From Meconema thalassinum (taxonomy: Eukaryota; Arthropoda; Insecta; Orthoptera; Tettigoniidae): DNA of 64,000 bases. Each line of letters opens with the position of its first letter. Positions within the stretch are counted from its first letter, which is position 1. A program made the translations under genes and the position numbers. Location: positions 185,136,813 to 185,200,812 of the forward strand of contig OX336397.1 of assembly GCA_946902985.2 (NCBI GenBank). The letters run 5' to 3'. Below the pieces are notes generated by a model, which was not told where the DNA came from, searched no databases, and was given only the letters and a program-made list of their open reading frames with translations. Of this stretch, positions 33,966 to 46,048 are shown piece by piece.

Positions 33966-33979
33966 ATATTTATCGTATG

Positions 33980-34385
33980 GATATTAGTGCCGGGAGTGCC
34001 CGAGGACATGTTCGGCTCGCCATAGGCTCTAGCTGCTTCAAGCGGATACCCATGGGGTGACCTACAAGTTCCGTTCAATTTCATGTACTTCCAAATTTTG
34101 CTACCAGATGTCACTGACACCTAGGGGTTAACATTGCAACATTCATAGAGCGTTTCAACGAAATCTAACCTCTAAAATTTGCTTTACTCAAGTTTAGTTA
34201 CTAGATGTATCTTTTATATGCCATAAATCTATGACATGGGTCCGTCGGCTTTATTTCCCCTCCGAAGGAAGGAATATTGAAGGATTTTAACGCTCTTAAA
34301 AATTCCGACGACTTCGGCCCGGTTTGAAGCCACTATCTTGGGCACAACAGTTCAGCATGCTACCAACTACGCCACCGAAGCCGCA
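33980..34385 (-). repeat. Two SINE-like remnants
   Basis: A block at about 33985-34080 (GAGTGCCCGAGGACATGTTC) resembles a repeat I associate with polyneopteran genomes. At 34240-34385 the minus strand reads a tRNA-type head (GGCTTCGGTGGCGTAGTTGG, TAGCATGCTG) with a body shared with the copies at 53090-53320 and 54240-54465. Confidence 0.6.
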
Positions 34386-35058
34386 TTATTATTAATCAGC
34401 AAAATGCCGTCCATATAGGCGCTGTGTGTAGAGGAAATTATCCAACGGGACCAATAGTACAAATGTTTTCTTTTCCAAAAGAATCACGCTTAACAAAGAA
34501 GTGGATGCCATCACAAGAGAAACATTAACAGTCTGTAAAACAACCAAGGTAAGGTATACAGTATTTATATTTCCAGTATACATGGTGCACATAACCTCAG
34601 ATCGTCCTGTGAAACATTTCAAATGCAATTAAGTAGTGGAACGTAAGTGATTGACTGTTTGGATTTACTCTATTTTGTATTATTTCCATTCTTGTGAGCA
34701 GTAGTTCTGCGATATAAACGTTGGGGGTTTCCCTCCTGAAAGTATCGTAGGCTAAGCGTATCAAATTAGTCAGAGTCAGTAACAGTGAAGGAGACGAGAA
34801 CCTACGAAAGAAATTTCTTAGCTATAAATAACTTTTGTAATGATTAAAATTGGTCGGGAAATGACGTAGTTCACTCCTCCGCTGTCTATAACCCACCCGC
34901 CATCCCTTTCAATATCACGACTTATATAGTTAAGTTCCAGCTTGGAATGGTATGAAAATTGCGCGATCAATTTCCGAATGATTCACTACTACGTTCTAAT
35001 TTCACGCCAACCGCCACCGTGAAAATGTAATGTCGCTGTTATTTTGCTTTAGGTTTTC
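34386..35058. other. Gene-free flank of the small Polinton
   Basis: No gene or repeat was recognised in this stretch. Confidence 0.4.
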
Positions 35059-35064
35059 GATACA

Positions 35065-35863
35065 AGTAGTGTATTTGTAACAGTTCAAAAGCCTCCACAT
35101 CCTCCACACAACATGGCGGCGGGGCGATATCTCTCGAACGCATGGTCAGAGTTTGACAAATGAGGTGTAATTGAACTCGGGCTGATACTCCCTTTCCAAT
35201 AGATAACATATGTCCACCCCAAAATATACCCTACCCCTACTAGGGGGTGAAAATGTTTATTTTTTATTTTTTATAGAATCTCTCTTTCCAAGTGCAACAT
35301 GTGAGAGTTTGAATGCCAATATGGAATTAAACGTTGTTCCGCAAACCAATAATCAAAGAGGGACATGTTAGGCCTTGAGGCGAGAGCCCCTGTCATTGTT
35401 GATGAGCCCCTGTGGTCGGGCCCCTATTGATGGGTTATTGTTGACAGGTCATTGTTGACAGGTCCTTGTGGACAAGTCCTTGTTGATAGGTCCTTGTGGA
35501 CAAGTCCTTGTTGACAGGTCCTTGTGGATGAGTCCCTTTGGACTGGTCCCTACGGACTAGCACATGCATTTATTTAAATTATGTCAAAGGGCCTAACTAC
35601 ATTTTGCGTGTAAAGCAGTGTGTTGAACTGGCGTTGTTCACCAGTCCCCACTACTATAATGTGATAACGATATTAAAGGAAAGTGACGAAATATATGTGA
35701 ACATACAAGGGATCTAACTTGGTGGATGGATGTGTTCTAACGAGTCATTTGTAGTTGAAAGAGAATAATGCATGTTCTTAAGATGTTAAAACTGTGGAGA
35801 TGGTACGTGCAGTAAGACGTCTTGTTATATTTCCTGTGTCATATTACAGACATGGCAGAGAGC
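35065..35863 (+). repeat. Left terminal inverted repeat of the small Polinton
   Basis: About 799 bp match the reverse complement of 41425-42278 down to GACATGGCAGAGAGC. The repeat holds a 15-bp minisatellite at about 35400-35560, which has more copies in the right arm and explains most of the length difference. Confidence 0.9.
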
Positions 35864-36160
35864 GCGCAGATCTGTTGCTATGACTAACGCTGCAGTAATT
35901 TGAAACCGCAAGTGTTCATGAAGACAATGGGTGATGATCATGCAAAGTTAGCAGTTATTGGATATTACACAGGTGTTCCTTCCGGTGTCATGTTGCTAAC
36001 ATGCCAGAGAGTGCACACTGCTGTTGCTATGACTGTCGCTGCAGTAATTTGAAACCTCAGGTGTTGATCAAGACAATGGGTGATGGTCATGCAAAGTCAG
36101 CAGTAATTGGATACCACACAGGTATTCCTATTGTACTTTGGACTCTCAGCTGTATTGGGA
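35851..36160 (+). repeat. Direct duplication of about 150 bp
   Basis: ATGGCAGAGAGCGCGCAG at 35852 recurs as ATGCCAGAGAGTGCACAC at 36001, followed by 130 bp of closely matching sequence. A 90-codon frame starts at 36001 (Cys-rich start HCCCYDCRC). Whether it is translated is unknown. It starts at the inner edge of the inverted repeat and may hold promoter sequence. Confidence 0.75.
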
Positions 36161-36789
36161 AAGGAATTGCAATGATCTGCAAAAAACTGCTGATACGAGC
36201 GATTAGAGTTTATATAAGAGAGGCGTCATACATTTCCCTACTGTCAGTCTTTATTACTCGCTTTGAATGAACAGTGCTCTATTACTGCTCAAGAGTTGTA
36301 AAAAAAGCCTTTTTGGTAGAAAATCATTAAATTATTTTGCAAGGTAAGTACTTATTATTAATGGATTGTAGTCTTTTATTACTAATTGATGTTGAAGTTA
36401 TTGATTGGAATGTATTTATTGATTGATTGAATGATTTGTTTACAGATAATTGGGTACCTGTAGGTTACCAGATTCCTACAATCTGTTCATTCAGTGGCAG
36501 CAGTTGATCAATTATGAAAAGGTAAGTGCCCCCCCCCCTCTAATAACTTTTAAACAGTTAGAGTGATATTTTCCAATGTTCACCACTACATGTCAGTGAA
36601 AATGGTATATTTGGCAGTCAAAAGTTGGAACTACTTGACCATGGTGTGTAAAGGTAATTTTGTAGGTTAGATTTTGATTACCGCTCTATTAAGTCTGAAG
36701 GTTCATTGCTAGGTGTCAGTGACAGAGGGAATATTTAAAGACTTAACCTCAGTTCACCTAACATAACCTAACTTTACCTAACATAACCT

Positions 36790-37062
36790 TGTCACGTGAC
36801 ATGTTTTACAAGTTTAATCTTGTTTTATGACTGGCTATGACGTCACACTTAGCTCACTTAACTGACGATCGCTGGTTTCTATCACGTGACATGTTCTACA
36901 AGTTTAGACTTGTTTTAAGACTGGCTATGACGTCACACTTAGCTCACTTAACTGGTGATCGCTGATTTCCATCACGTGACATGTTCTACAAGTTTAGACT
37001 TCCTTTAAGACTGGCTATGACGTCACACTTAGCTCACTTAACTGGCGACCGCTGGTTTCTAC
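36790..37062 (+). repeat. Three tandem copies of a 90-bp unit
   Basis: Units begin near 36791, 36881 and 36971, each with TCACGTGACATG and GACTGGCTATGACGTCACAC. Each copy therefore carries a CACGTG E-box and a TGACGTCA CRE-like palindrome, shortly before the polymerase gene. An upstream regulatory role is an inference. Confidence 0.85.
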
Positions 37063-37291
37063 CACTCTATCAAGTTCCAATGTTCACCGCTAGATGTCAG
37101 TGACAGTGGTATATAGTAACCCCAGTTAGAACTACATGAAGTTAGACTTGTTAGGAGTTCACAGATCGATTTAAATACCCTGCTATAACCATTGACTGGA
37201 ATGTAATTAAACTATTTATATTGTACTTTGTTTTATCATTTATTAACATTTATGATTTCTTTCTTTTATAGGTAATTTCGAAAGTGATCAT

Positions 37292-40200
37292 CATGTTCAG
37301 GTGTGGTGACTGTAAGAAACAGTTCTCAAGACCTGACAACCTTCAACGACATGCAAATGCTAAACATGACATTAAAATGTCTGTGTGCAGTCATTGTGCT
37401 ACCACATTTAACAGACAAGATAGTCTTGGCGGCATGTAAATTTAATGCCTGTTTGTTCAGCACTTTTTCATGTTCAGTTTGTGATCTTGGTTTTTCTGCT
37501 GTAAAGCGATATCAATCCCACATGGTTGAAATGCATGGGGAACAACAGGAATTAAAAACTGTAAAACCATCAACTAGCACGGAACCTTTAAACGAATGTG
37601 ATGCTCAAAAGCGTAAACGTTCTCAAGATTGTGAAAATAGTCATGCAACAAAAAGAAAGAAGAATGGTGAACCTTCGATAACACATTGTAATGTATGTAA
37701 TATTGATATACCTTCTTCAATCATTCGTGGACATTTACGCAGTATTCAACATAAAAATAACGCTTGCCATGAAAGAAATTCTGGAAATATTCACCAAATT
37801 GGTAGTGCATTTAAAAGTCGAATTGCTAGTTACAGACTTTATAGTGAAGAAAAAACTCAAAGTATTGAATCATTTTAAAAGATGTTCAACCTGCTGTGTT
37901 TGGCTTAGTAGAAAATGTTTTAGTAGAGCATAAAACAATCAAAATGAATTTTGAACTTTTTGGACTCTATGTAAAAACTGGGAGTGAAGGTGAAACTTTG
38001 GATATCAAATCCTTTAATACAAAAACGTAATTGTTAGCGAATCAACTAATATTAGTGATATGTACCGTGACATTTCAAGTGCTATCATCGTGAAGAGTGA
38101 AGAGTTCCAGGAAAGGGAGTCAGACTGGGCGTTGGTTGAAGTACTTAATTTAGAAACCAACATGAATAAATATAACCCCCTTCGAGCATCATCATATATT
38201 GATTTACCTGTATGGATCAAACGAAAGGGAGCTGTTGTGAATGTTTTGAATAGTGATCAAGCATGTTTGCGTGGGCTGTAACCTCAGCTCTCCATCCAGC
38301 AGTGGGGCATGTGGAGAGAACATCATCTTATCCTCACTATTCTTCAGTGTTAGATTTAAAAGAAATAGAATTTCCTATGGCGATAAAAGACATTCAACGT
38401 TTTGAAGAGCTGACCAATGGAAGTATTAATGTTTATGAAATTAAAAATAAGAGAATAGTAGGTCCTCTATATTATACTCAGGAAAAAAAAGGATGCTCAT
38501 GTAAATTTACTGTACATAACTGAAGGTGAAAATGCTCACTATTGCTGGATAAAACATTTCAGTAGACTTGTTAGTAGTCAGCTATCAAAATGCGATGGTA
38601 AAAAGTGGTTGTGTGATGGCTGTTTGCTATATTTCAGAAAAGAGGATCAACTATTTCAACATCAAAAATGGGGATGTAATGATGTGTGTACGGTATTACC
38701 GACTCCTAAAAATAACATTCTAAAATTTAAGGATTATGAGAAACAGCTTCGAGTACCATTTTGTATATATGCTGACTTCGAGGCTTTGCTGAAACCATTT
38801 AATACATGTTCATCGAATCCAGCCCAACCTTTCACCAACACTACTCAAATTCATGAACCTTTTAGCTTTGCATATTATATTAAATGTAGTTATGGTGACT
38901 CTTTAAATAAGTTTGAGCTCTATAGAGGACCTGATGCACTTAAGTTTTTATGGAAAGGCTTCAGAAAGATGCCATCCGTATATCCTCTATTTTAAATACG
39001 ATCATTCCAATGGAGCCACTAACTTCATCAGAGCATATGAATTTTGAAACTGAAACTAATTGTTTTATATGTGGTGAATGTTTATATACAGACAGGGTTT
39101 GCGATCATGACCATTTAACAGGAAAATATCGTGGTGCTGCTCACAAAGAATGTAATTTAAATTATAGAGTAAGTAAATTAATTCCGGTAATTCTACACAA
39201 CGTTAGCAAATACGATAACCACTTTATCGTTCAAGAATTTGGAGCTTCAGATGTGAAAATTGACGTGATTGCAAATAATAAGGAACAATACTTATCGTTC
39301 ACAAAATACATCAAAACTATCAATAAAAAAAACGATAAAACTGCGATTTTTAGATTCATTCCGCTTTATGCCGAGTAGTCTTGATAATCTGGCTAGTAAT
39401 TTAAAATCAGATCAGTTTCATGAAATTCAACGTGTCTTTCCCAAAGAAGATGATTTTAATTTGATTCGTCAAATAGTATATTCCCTTATGAATATATTAA
39501 CTGTGTGGAACGTCTTGAGGAGTGTTCTTTACCACCGAAAGATGCATTTTACAGTTCCTTAAACACAAGTCGTATCAGTGATCAGGAATATTTACATGCA
39601 CATTGTGTATGGACACAGTTCGACATTCAAACTTTAGGAGAATTTTCAGACATATATTTGAAGACAGATGTGTTATTATTAGCAGATGTTTTTGAAAATT
39701 TTCGGAATGTGTGTATGAAAACTTATGACCTTGATCCTTGTCAGTATTTCACTGCTCCTAGGTTAAGTTTCAGTTCAATGTTAAAAAAACGAAAGTAAAT
39801 TTAGAATTAATGACTGATATAGACATGATTAATTTTATAAAATCATCAATTCGAGGTGGATTAAGCCAATGTAGTGGACGGTACTCTAAAGTGAATAATA
39901 AATACATGCCTAACTACAACCCTTGTGAAGAGTCAAAGTATATTGTGTACCTCGATGCAAATAACCAATATGGTTGGACTATGAGTCAATATCTACCACT
40001 GAAAGATTTTCGCTGGCTGACAACCTGAAATTGATGTCTTACATGTTGACACTCTTAATGATAACGATGATAAAGGATATATTTTAGAGGTAAATCTTGA
40101 GTACCCTAAAGAGTTACATGGTGATCATAATGATTTACCTTTTTGTCCTGAGAATATGAAGTCTCCATACATTACACCACGAACAAAAATGTTAATTGCT

Positions 40201-41201
40201 AATGTAAATGATAAATGTAAATATGTAATACATTATCAAAATGTGGAACAGTGTCTACGGCATGGATTGAAATTAACTAAAATTCATCGTGTATTGCAAT
40301 TTCATCAGTCAGCATGGCTCAAACCGTATATTGATCTAAACAATAATTTAAGAACACAGTCAACAAACGCGTTTGAAAAAGATTTTTATAAACTCATGAA
40401 TAACAGTGTTTTTGGAAAGACTATGGAGAATGTTGATAAACGAGTTGATGTAAAGCTGATAACAAAGTGGGAGAATGATGGTAAAAGGTATGGTGTGAGC
40501 AACTTAATAAGCAAGCCTAACTTTCATAGCTGTTCAATTATTCATTATGATTTAGTTGTAATACAAATGAATCGTCTTAAAGTAACTTACAACAAACCCA
40601 TATATGTGGGTTACACCATTCTGGAATTGTCAAAACACTTATGTATGAATTTCACTATGATTATGTAAAGAAAAACTATCTTGATAATGATAAATTACTC
40701 TACACAGACACAGATTCTTTTATTTATGAGTTTAAAACTGATGATTTTTATGAGGATATCAAAACTGAGCTATATAGGTTTGATACAAGTGACTACCCCG
40801 AGGTTAATATTTACCATTTGCCTCTAGTAAACAAAAAGGTTCTTGGGAAATTTAAGGATGAATGTGCTGGTGTTATTATAGACACCTTTGTAGGCACAAA
40901 ATCTAAATCATACAGCTATATGACAATTGATGATGTAGTAGTAAAAAAATTAAAAGGAGTGAAAAAGAATGTTGTTAGTAAAGAGTTAGATATAAGTGAT
41001 TATATAAACTGTATAGTTAGTAACCCACCTGTATTATATAAGAAAATGTGTGTATTTAGGAGTAAAAAACATCAGCTACATACCAATTTGATGAACAAAG
41101 TTGCTTTAAGTAATGAAGACAACAAACGATTCATTATACCCAACACATTTGATACTCTTGCTTGGGGAAACAGTCGCATTGACGACTATTACTTTACTTA
41201 A
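37292..41201 (+). pseudogene. polB: Protein-primed family B DNA polymerase with N-terminal zinc fingers, broken
   Basis: The N-terminus is a C2H2 finger (CGDCKKQFSRPDNLQRH) and further Cys/His pairs. Family B exonuclease motifs follow: Exo I YADFEALL near 38766, Exo II HNVSKYDNHF near 39199, Exo III YLKTDVLLLAD near 39655. Polymerase motif A is YLDANNQYGWTMSQ (39947-39990), motif B KLMNNSVFGKTMENV (about 40390) and motif C YTDTDS (40701-40718). A Cys-DHDH-Cys motif near 39060-39155 resembles recombination endonuclease VII. Reading is broken by at least seven frameshifts or stops between 37430 and 40650, though the last frame to 41201 is open through motif C. In the living element it would copy the linear element from a terminal protein primer. 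The intact motifs suggest fairly recent decay. Confidence 0.88.
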
Positions 41202-41424
41202 GTCTAATGTTCACTATATTGTAATATTTGTAGTGTGTTTTATATTGTAATATTTTTTGTAAAAACTGTAAGTAGAATGTATAATGTTAGGCTACTGTTG
41301 TTTAGTAAAAATAAGATAAGTAATACATTTTAGAGTAAAATGTTTGCTTTTTTATATTACGAAAAAGATTTTAAAAAATGTACAGAATGTGTGAACTAAA
41401 CAAGGGGAATGTAAAGTGGAAATG

Positions 41425-42278
41425 GCTCTCTGCCATGTCTGTAATATGACACAGGAAATATAACAAGACGTCTTACTGCACGTACCATCTCCACAGTTTT
41501 AACATCTTAAGAACATGCATTATTCTCTTTCAACTACAAATGACTTGTTAGAACACATCCATCCACCAAGTTAGATCCCTTGTATGTTCATATGTATTTC
41601 ATCACTTTCCTTTCATATCGTTATCACATTATAGTAGTGGGGACAGGTGAACAACGCCAGTTCAACACACTGCTTTACACGCAAAATGTAGTTAGGCCCT
41701 TTGACATAATTTAAATAAATGCATGGGCTAGTCCGTAGGGACCAGTCCAAAGGGACTCATCCACAAGGACTCGTCCACAAGGACCTGTCCACAAGGACCT
41801 GTCAACAAGGACTTGTCCACAAGGACCTATCAACAAGGACTCGTCCACAAGGACCTGTCCACAAGGACTCGTCCACAAGGACTTGTCCACAAGGACCTGT
41901 CAACAATAACCCATCAACAGGGGCCCGACCACAGGGGCTCATCAACAATGACAGGGGCTCTCGCATCAAGGCCTAACATGTCCCTCTTTGATTATTGGTT
42001 TGCGGAACAACGTTTAATTCCATATTGGCATTCAAACTCTCACATGTTGCACTTGGAAAGAGAGATTCTCTAAAAAAATACATTTTTCACCCCCTAGTAT
42101 GGGTAGGGTTTATTTTGGGGTGGAAATATGTTGTCCATTGGAAAGGGGGTATCTGTCCGAGTTCAATGACACCTCATTTGTCAAAAACTGACCATGCGTT
42201 CGAGAGATATCGCACCGCCGCCATCTTGTGTGGAGGGTGTGGAGGTGGAGGGTTTTGAACTGTTACTAATACAATACT
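41425..42278 (-). repeat. Right terminal inverted repeat of the small Polinton
   Basis: About 854 bp are complementary to the left arm. The 15-bp minisatellite (CAACAAGGACCTGTC type) spans about 41740-41960. Frames at 41719-42258 are products of this repeat. The outer 200 bp also resemble the right end of the capsid-bearing element at 60520-60735. Confidence 0.9.
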
Positions 42279-42284
42279 GATACA

Positions 42285-43600
42285 CCACAGGTTTTAACCT
42301 TATGACAAATTTTCTTTATTGTAGTCTGAAGTATAGAAAGTTATCAATTTTTTTAGAATGCTATTTCAGGAAGGCCATTACGTGCTATATTCACTGTGAT
42401 AATTTCATCACTAACGCAACTGACGCATCTAATAAAATATTCGTATTCTACTAAGTTTCGCCTTAAGTGTGCAATAACATCCTGAGTTAATCTTTTGACT
42501 ATTGCAAGTGGGAGGTCTTATATGATACTCACCTCTTGGCAAGAGTTGTGTTAATTACCCAATTCATTTCAGAGCTGTCGATTATAATGTTCTAATAGTT
42601 CACACAGCCACCATCTTGAAAGTAAGGAGAGTCTATTCATTTGCTTTCGCCACACAAGGCTACTCATACGGTCACACCTTGTCACTAATTATCTCTCCTG
42701 TATCTCTTAAGTACTGTATTCATAATTATATATTGTATTGTTTTATCTATCAAAATATTCGTGATCATAAAATCTCTACTTTGGAAACAGAGGGTCCTTA
42801 TTTGAAATATACCAGAATGAGTAGCACTCTAAATGAATTATTAGATCATTAATCATGGAGAATAAAGCTTGGCCCATTCGTAGAACCGTCATCTTGAAAA
42901 TGCTTTGCTCGATAACCTTGTAGTTTGGAAGCAAAGCGCTTCCCACATTGAAGTATGTTTTTCGAAAATGTAGTTGAGTTGCTTAATCGTAACTTTATTT
43001 GAGTTTTGTTATTGGGGTTTCAGCCATTTTGTTTCGGACAAAATGGCGGCGATAAAAATAGGACACTGAGGTGCCTTTACTTAGGTAACCACGATCTTGG
43101 GAGTGCTGCCTGAACTACAAGAAACAAATGAAAATCACAAAGATTACCATCCGAAGGAAAAATACGTAAAATAAATAACATATGATATAGAGGAAAAGTA
43201 ACTCGACAAGATGACGCACTATTTCCTGCCTTGCTGGCATCGGGAGAATGTGGATATGTATCCCACCTTGGCCATCCTGAAAATTGTTTTCGAGGTTTCC
43301 CATTTCCACCCCCAGGCATATAAACAGCACACTTTCTCCTAAACGCATAGGTATAGTTATAACTCATATCCTTATGAAGGAGAATGTTGGTTGTAGTAGC
43401 TTGAATTTTGTTCTAAGGGGCGGAACAGTGAGGTTATTAACCCCTGTTTTATACGTTATAATATTTTCCGTATTTCCAACCATTACGGTACTTACTTGGT
43501 GTCATAGTTCCATTTGAGGGGATTGGCTATCGCGGTCACTTAGCCTCATGTACTTTGGCGCGTGTGTGTAATTTTGTCTGATAACCTGTGACAGTGTGAT
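42285..43600. other. Gene-free stretch between the two Polinton-type elements
   Basis: No domain or known repeat was recognised. No copy of the Polinton inverted repeat is visible here, which leaves the larger element without a left end. Confidence 0.45.
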
Positions 43601-43632
43601 GGCTGTATTAATGAGTTCAATTTAAGTGAGAA

Positions 43633-43872
43633 TTAGGAGGGACGCGGTCGAGGCTTGAAGTTAGAAACCTTGCCGGCATTCTCCTGGAGTAGAAGTGTGA
43701 AACCAAGGAAAACCACTTCCAGGATGGCTGAGGTTTTAATCGAAACCGCCTCTTCTCTGCATTGCTGAGTGGTCCCCACTCCAGTTCTCTGGCCAGAAAT
43801 AAATATCTTGTGCAGAGCTGGTAATCGAACATGGACCTCAGGGATGCTAGCCACTGCGCCACGAGCAGTTGT
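43633..43872 (-). mobile_element. tRNA-derived SINE
   Basis: On the minus strand the head reads GTGGCGCAGTGGCTAGC (A box) and TGTTCGATTACC (B box). The body contains GTGGTTTTCCTTGGTTTCAC and GAATGCCGGCAAGGTT, a sequence type I associate with polyneopteran SINEs. The antisense frames at 43617-43862 are SINE translations. Confidence 0.75.
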
Positions 43873-43959
43873 TATTGGAAAATCTTGATCGTGTGATTTG
43901 TCTGATAAACTGTGTTTGTCTGGTGTCTGTATTCATTGTGGTCTAGAAATGATCTGATG

Positions 43960-44420
43960 CCCCGGGACTTGAAGTATGCTACCATTCCGACATTTGCCTA
44001 GACGGAGATAAGGAAGAATCCAGCAAATACCTCACTGATGATGGTCGTTGTCAGTGCCAGAGTTCGAACCTTGAATATGTTAAAATGACTTGCATAATTG
44101 TCTACGTTAAGAAACGATGATAATAATAATAATTATTATTAAATATATACCTCTTATTACTCCTGTTTCAACAGGGTTGGGGATGAGATACAATGAGTTT
44201 TTTCTTCCTTGTGGAGGGTGATTTTGATGCCCTAACTAACCCCAACCTCGTGAGAGGAGTCAATAGGAGGTAAAATGAATGAAGGAGAATGAAACTAGGC
44301 AAGGCATTGGAAGGACCCGGCCCTGACCTATTAATAGGTACCGTCCTGGCATTTGCTTGGAGTTGAAAATGGGAAAACATGCAGAACGGGTCCAGCTCAC
44401 GTCTCTGAAAGTCCGCAATA
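43960..44420. repeat. SINE-like fragments and TAA-rich simple repeat
   Basis: Pieces at 43970-44080 (CATTTGCCTAGACGG, CCAGAGTTCGAACCTTG) and 44165-44400 (CATTTGCTTGGAGTTGAAAA) look like decayed tRNA-type repeats. A short TAA-rich run lies at 44118-44145. Confidence 0.4.
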
Positions 44421-44782
44421 AACTGAGTCACAGCGATAATAAGAGTAATAATGACTTTTGGCCCAACCTTTCCAGGTCTGGATTTCCAGAAACCTGTCGA
44501 GGTTTGATTGATTTATTTATTTATTTTATTATACATGTCACCAAGTCCTTAAATCAATCAACAACAACAAACTATTTATCAAACTGGGGAACAGTATTCA
44601 GCGATAGAAGAGAGTGTTGGTACCACAATGGTTCCGTGTCTTGAGTTTGGTAGCAGTGTTTCTTAGATGGCAGCGTTCTGTCAAGAGTTACACCCAGTGT
44701 AAACAGTACATACTGCTATAGCTCGGTGAATCATTGGTAGTTTGATTCCCGGCGATCTCGTAAATGGTCTCTCGTATCACAT

Positions 44783-45115
44783 TTGATGATTACAAAACAA
44801 AAGCCAGAGACTACCCAATGTAGTGCCAGTTTCGCTGTGTTGAGTTTGGAGAGTAGATCGCCTATAATAACAATATTAATAACTCCCAGATACAATGACA
44901 AAGGGAGGATAAATCTTTACGGTGATCTTCTCAGAATGAACTCTAATAGATTAACCATACTAATCTTTGATTTCTTCCGTAACCGAAAAACGAAAACAAC
45001 CTGGTTTCAAGAAACTGAAAACGGTCTAGTAGAATTGAAAACAATATTACAGATTATTCACTGCTCTATTGACCAGCAAAAGAAATTACTAAAAACGAAA
45101 ATATATGGTTCCTAG
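44783..45115 (+). pseudogene. Possible non-LTR retrotransposon C-terminal fragment
   Basis: The frame includes GDLLRMNSNRLTILIFDFFRN and KTTWFQETENGL, resembling the tail after reverse transcriptase in some insect LINEs (a GHL-RM-NRLT-IFDFF-type motif). It is an isolated piece without the RT domain. The match is from memory of the family pattern. Confidence 0.45.
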
Positions 45116-45647
45116 ACAAATGTTCATTAAATCCAAATCAATCATCTTGTAGAAAGAGAGGAAAAGATCAGAAAGTATGAAGACATACGGGGCAAAAACG
45201 AAAGAACAACACACAGAGAAATTATTGATTCAACGTACCCCAAAGTGGGTGAAACGAAAGAATAATTATAATTATCTCTACAGATTATTCCCTATTTTAC
45301 GGGATCGGAGACAAGGTCAGGAGACACATTCCAATGGGACGGACGGTCGGTGGCCTTGCACGTTAACGCGCGTATCCGTTCAGGTCAATAATGACAGTTA
45401 TATTTCTAATTGTAATATATTATTGTTATTTTGAACAGTCTAAATAATGGAAGAAAGTGTTTTGAGTTTGAAATGAATTTGTAAATAATATTTTGTATTT
45501 TCCGGAAATTTTAAAGAGTAACAACAAGCGTGTGTATTTGTGTGCTATAGCGCTAATCACCATCGTATTATTCACGTGGAAGGCCCGCAAGACGAAGACG
45601 ATGCGTTATGTGACCTATGAAATGAAAAGGCTTTATAAATTTATCCC

Positions 45648-45989
45648 ATGTGTATTTTAGTGTATCTGACAAATGAAAAACCTGTGAATGACAGAAACCA
45701 TTTACCGCTAGTCCATGATCAGCACTTGACCTATGTGCTTGCTTCGGGTTTAAGACACTATCGATTAAACTATGATGGAACCATTCACATCAAATATGCC
45801 ATACCTGATGAGAACCATTCACAAATAAAGATAAATGATCATAGGATGATGATCCATAACCATGAAATGGTCAATGCAGGTGACGAATTATCCTTTCATC
45901 TCATGTTGACATGGGAAGAAAAGCAAGCGGGAAAAACCATAAACGATTTCCCATTTTATGTGGAATTGGAATATACAGCCATGAAATAA
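45648..45989 (+). CDS. Unknown Polinton-associated protein, 113 aa
   Basis: I do not recognise this protein. It is an intact 113-codon frame with mixed polar composition, no membrane segment and no clear motif; it contains DGTIHIKYAIPDENHSQIKI and ends ELEYTAMK. The beta-strand-like alternation would fit a small virion or jelly-roll-like protein, but this is weak. It is the first gene of the plus-strand virion cassette, 60 bp before the core-like protein, so a structural or assembly role is likely by position. Confidence 0.6.
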   Translation: MCILVYLTNEKPVNDRNHLPLVHDQHLTYVLASGLRHYRLNYDGTIHIKYAIPDENHSQIKINDHRMMIHNHEMVNAGDELSFHLMLTWEEKQAGKTINDFPFYVELEYTAMK

Positions 45990-46048
45990 CCATCTGACGT
46001 TAGTTGTGATTTAAACTTTCTTGTGAAAGGTTGTTGGTCATTATCATC

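Larger units (their letters stand above)
35059..42284 (+). mobile_element. Small Polinton/Maverick-type element encoding only PolB
   Basis: The element spans 35065-42278 (7.2 kb). It starts AGTAGTGTATTTGTAACAG; its right end read on the minus strand starts AGTATTGTATTAGTAACAG. GATACA flanks both sides (35059-35064 and 42279-42284). AG/CT termini and a 6-bp target duplication are the Polinton signature, as are inverted repeats of several hundred base pairs. The only gene recognised is a decayed protein-primed DNA polymerase. There is no integrase, protease, capsid or ATPase. Typical Polintons are 15-20 kb, so this is a reduced derivative that would need factors supplied in trans. Confidence 0.88.

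Noticed and set aside
41719..42258. Open frames rich in STRTCPQGPVHKD-type repeats
   Set aside because: They translate a 15-bp minisatellite inside the right inverted repeat; all frames stay open because of the unit length.
45177..45434. Possible integrase remnant before the virion cassette
   Set aside because: No zinc HHCC, DDE or chromodomain motif could be seen, so it was not called.
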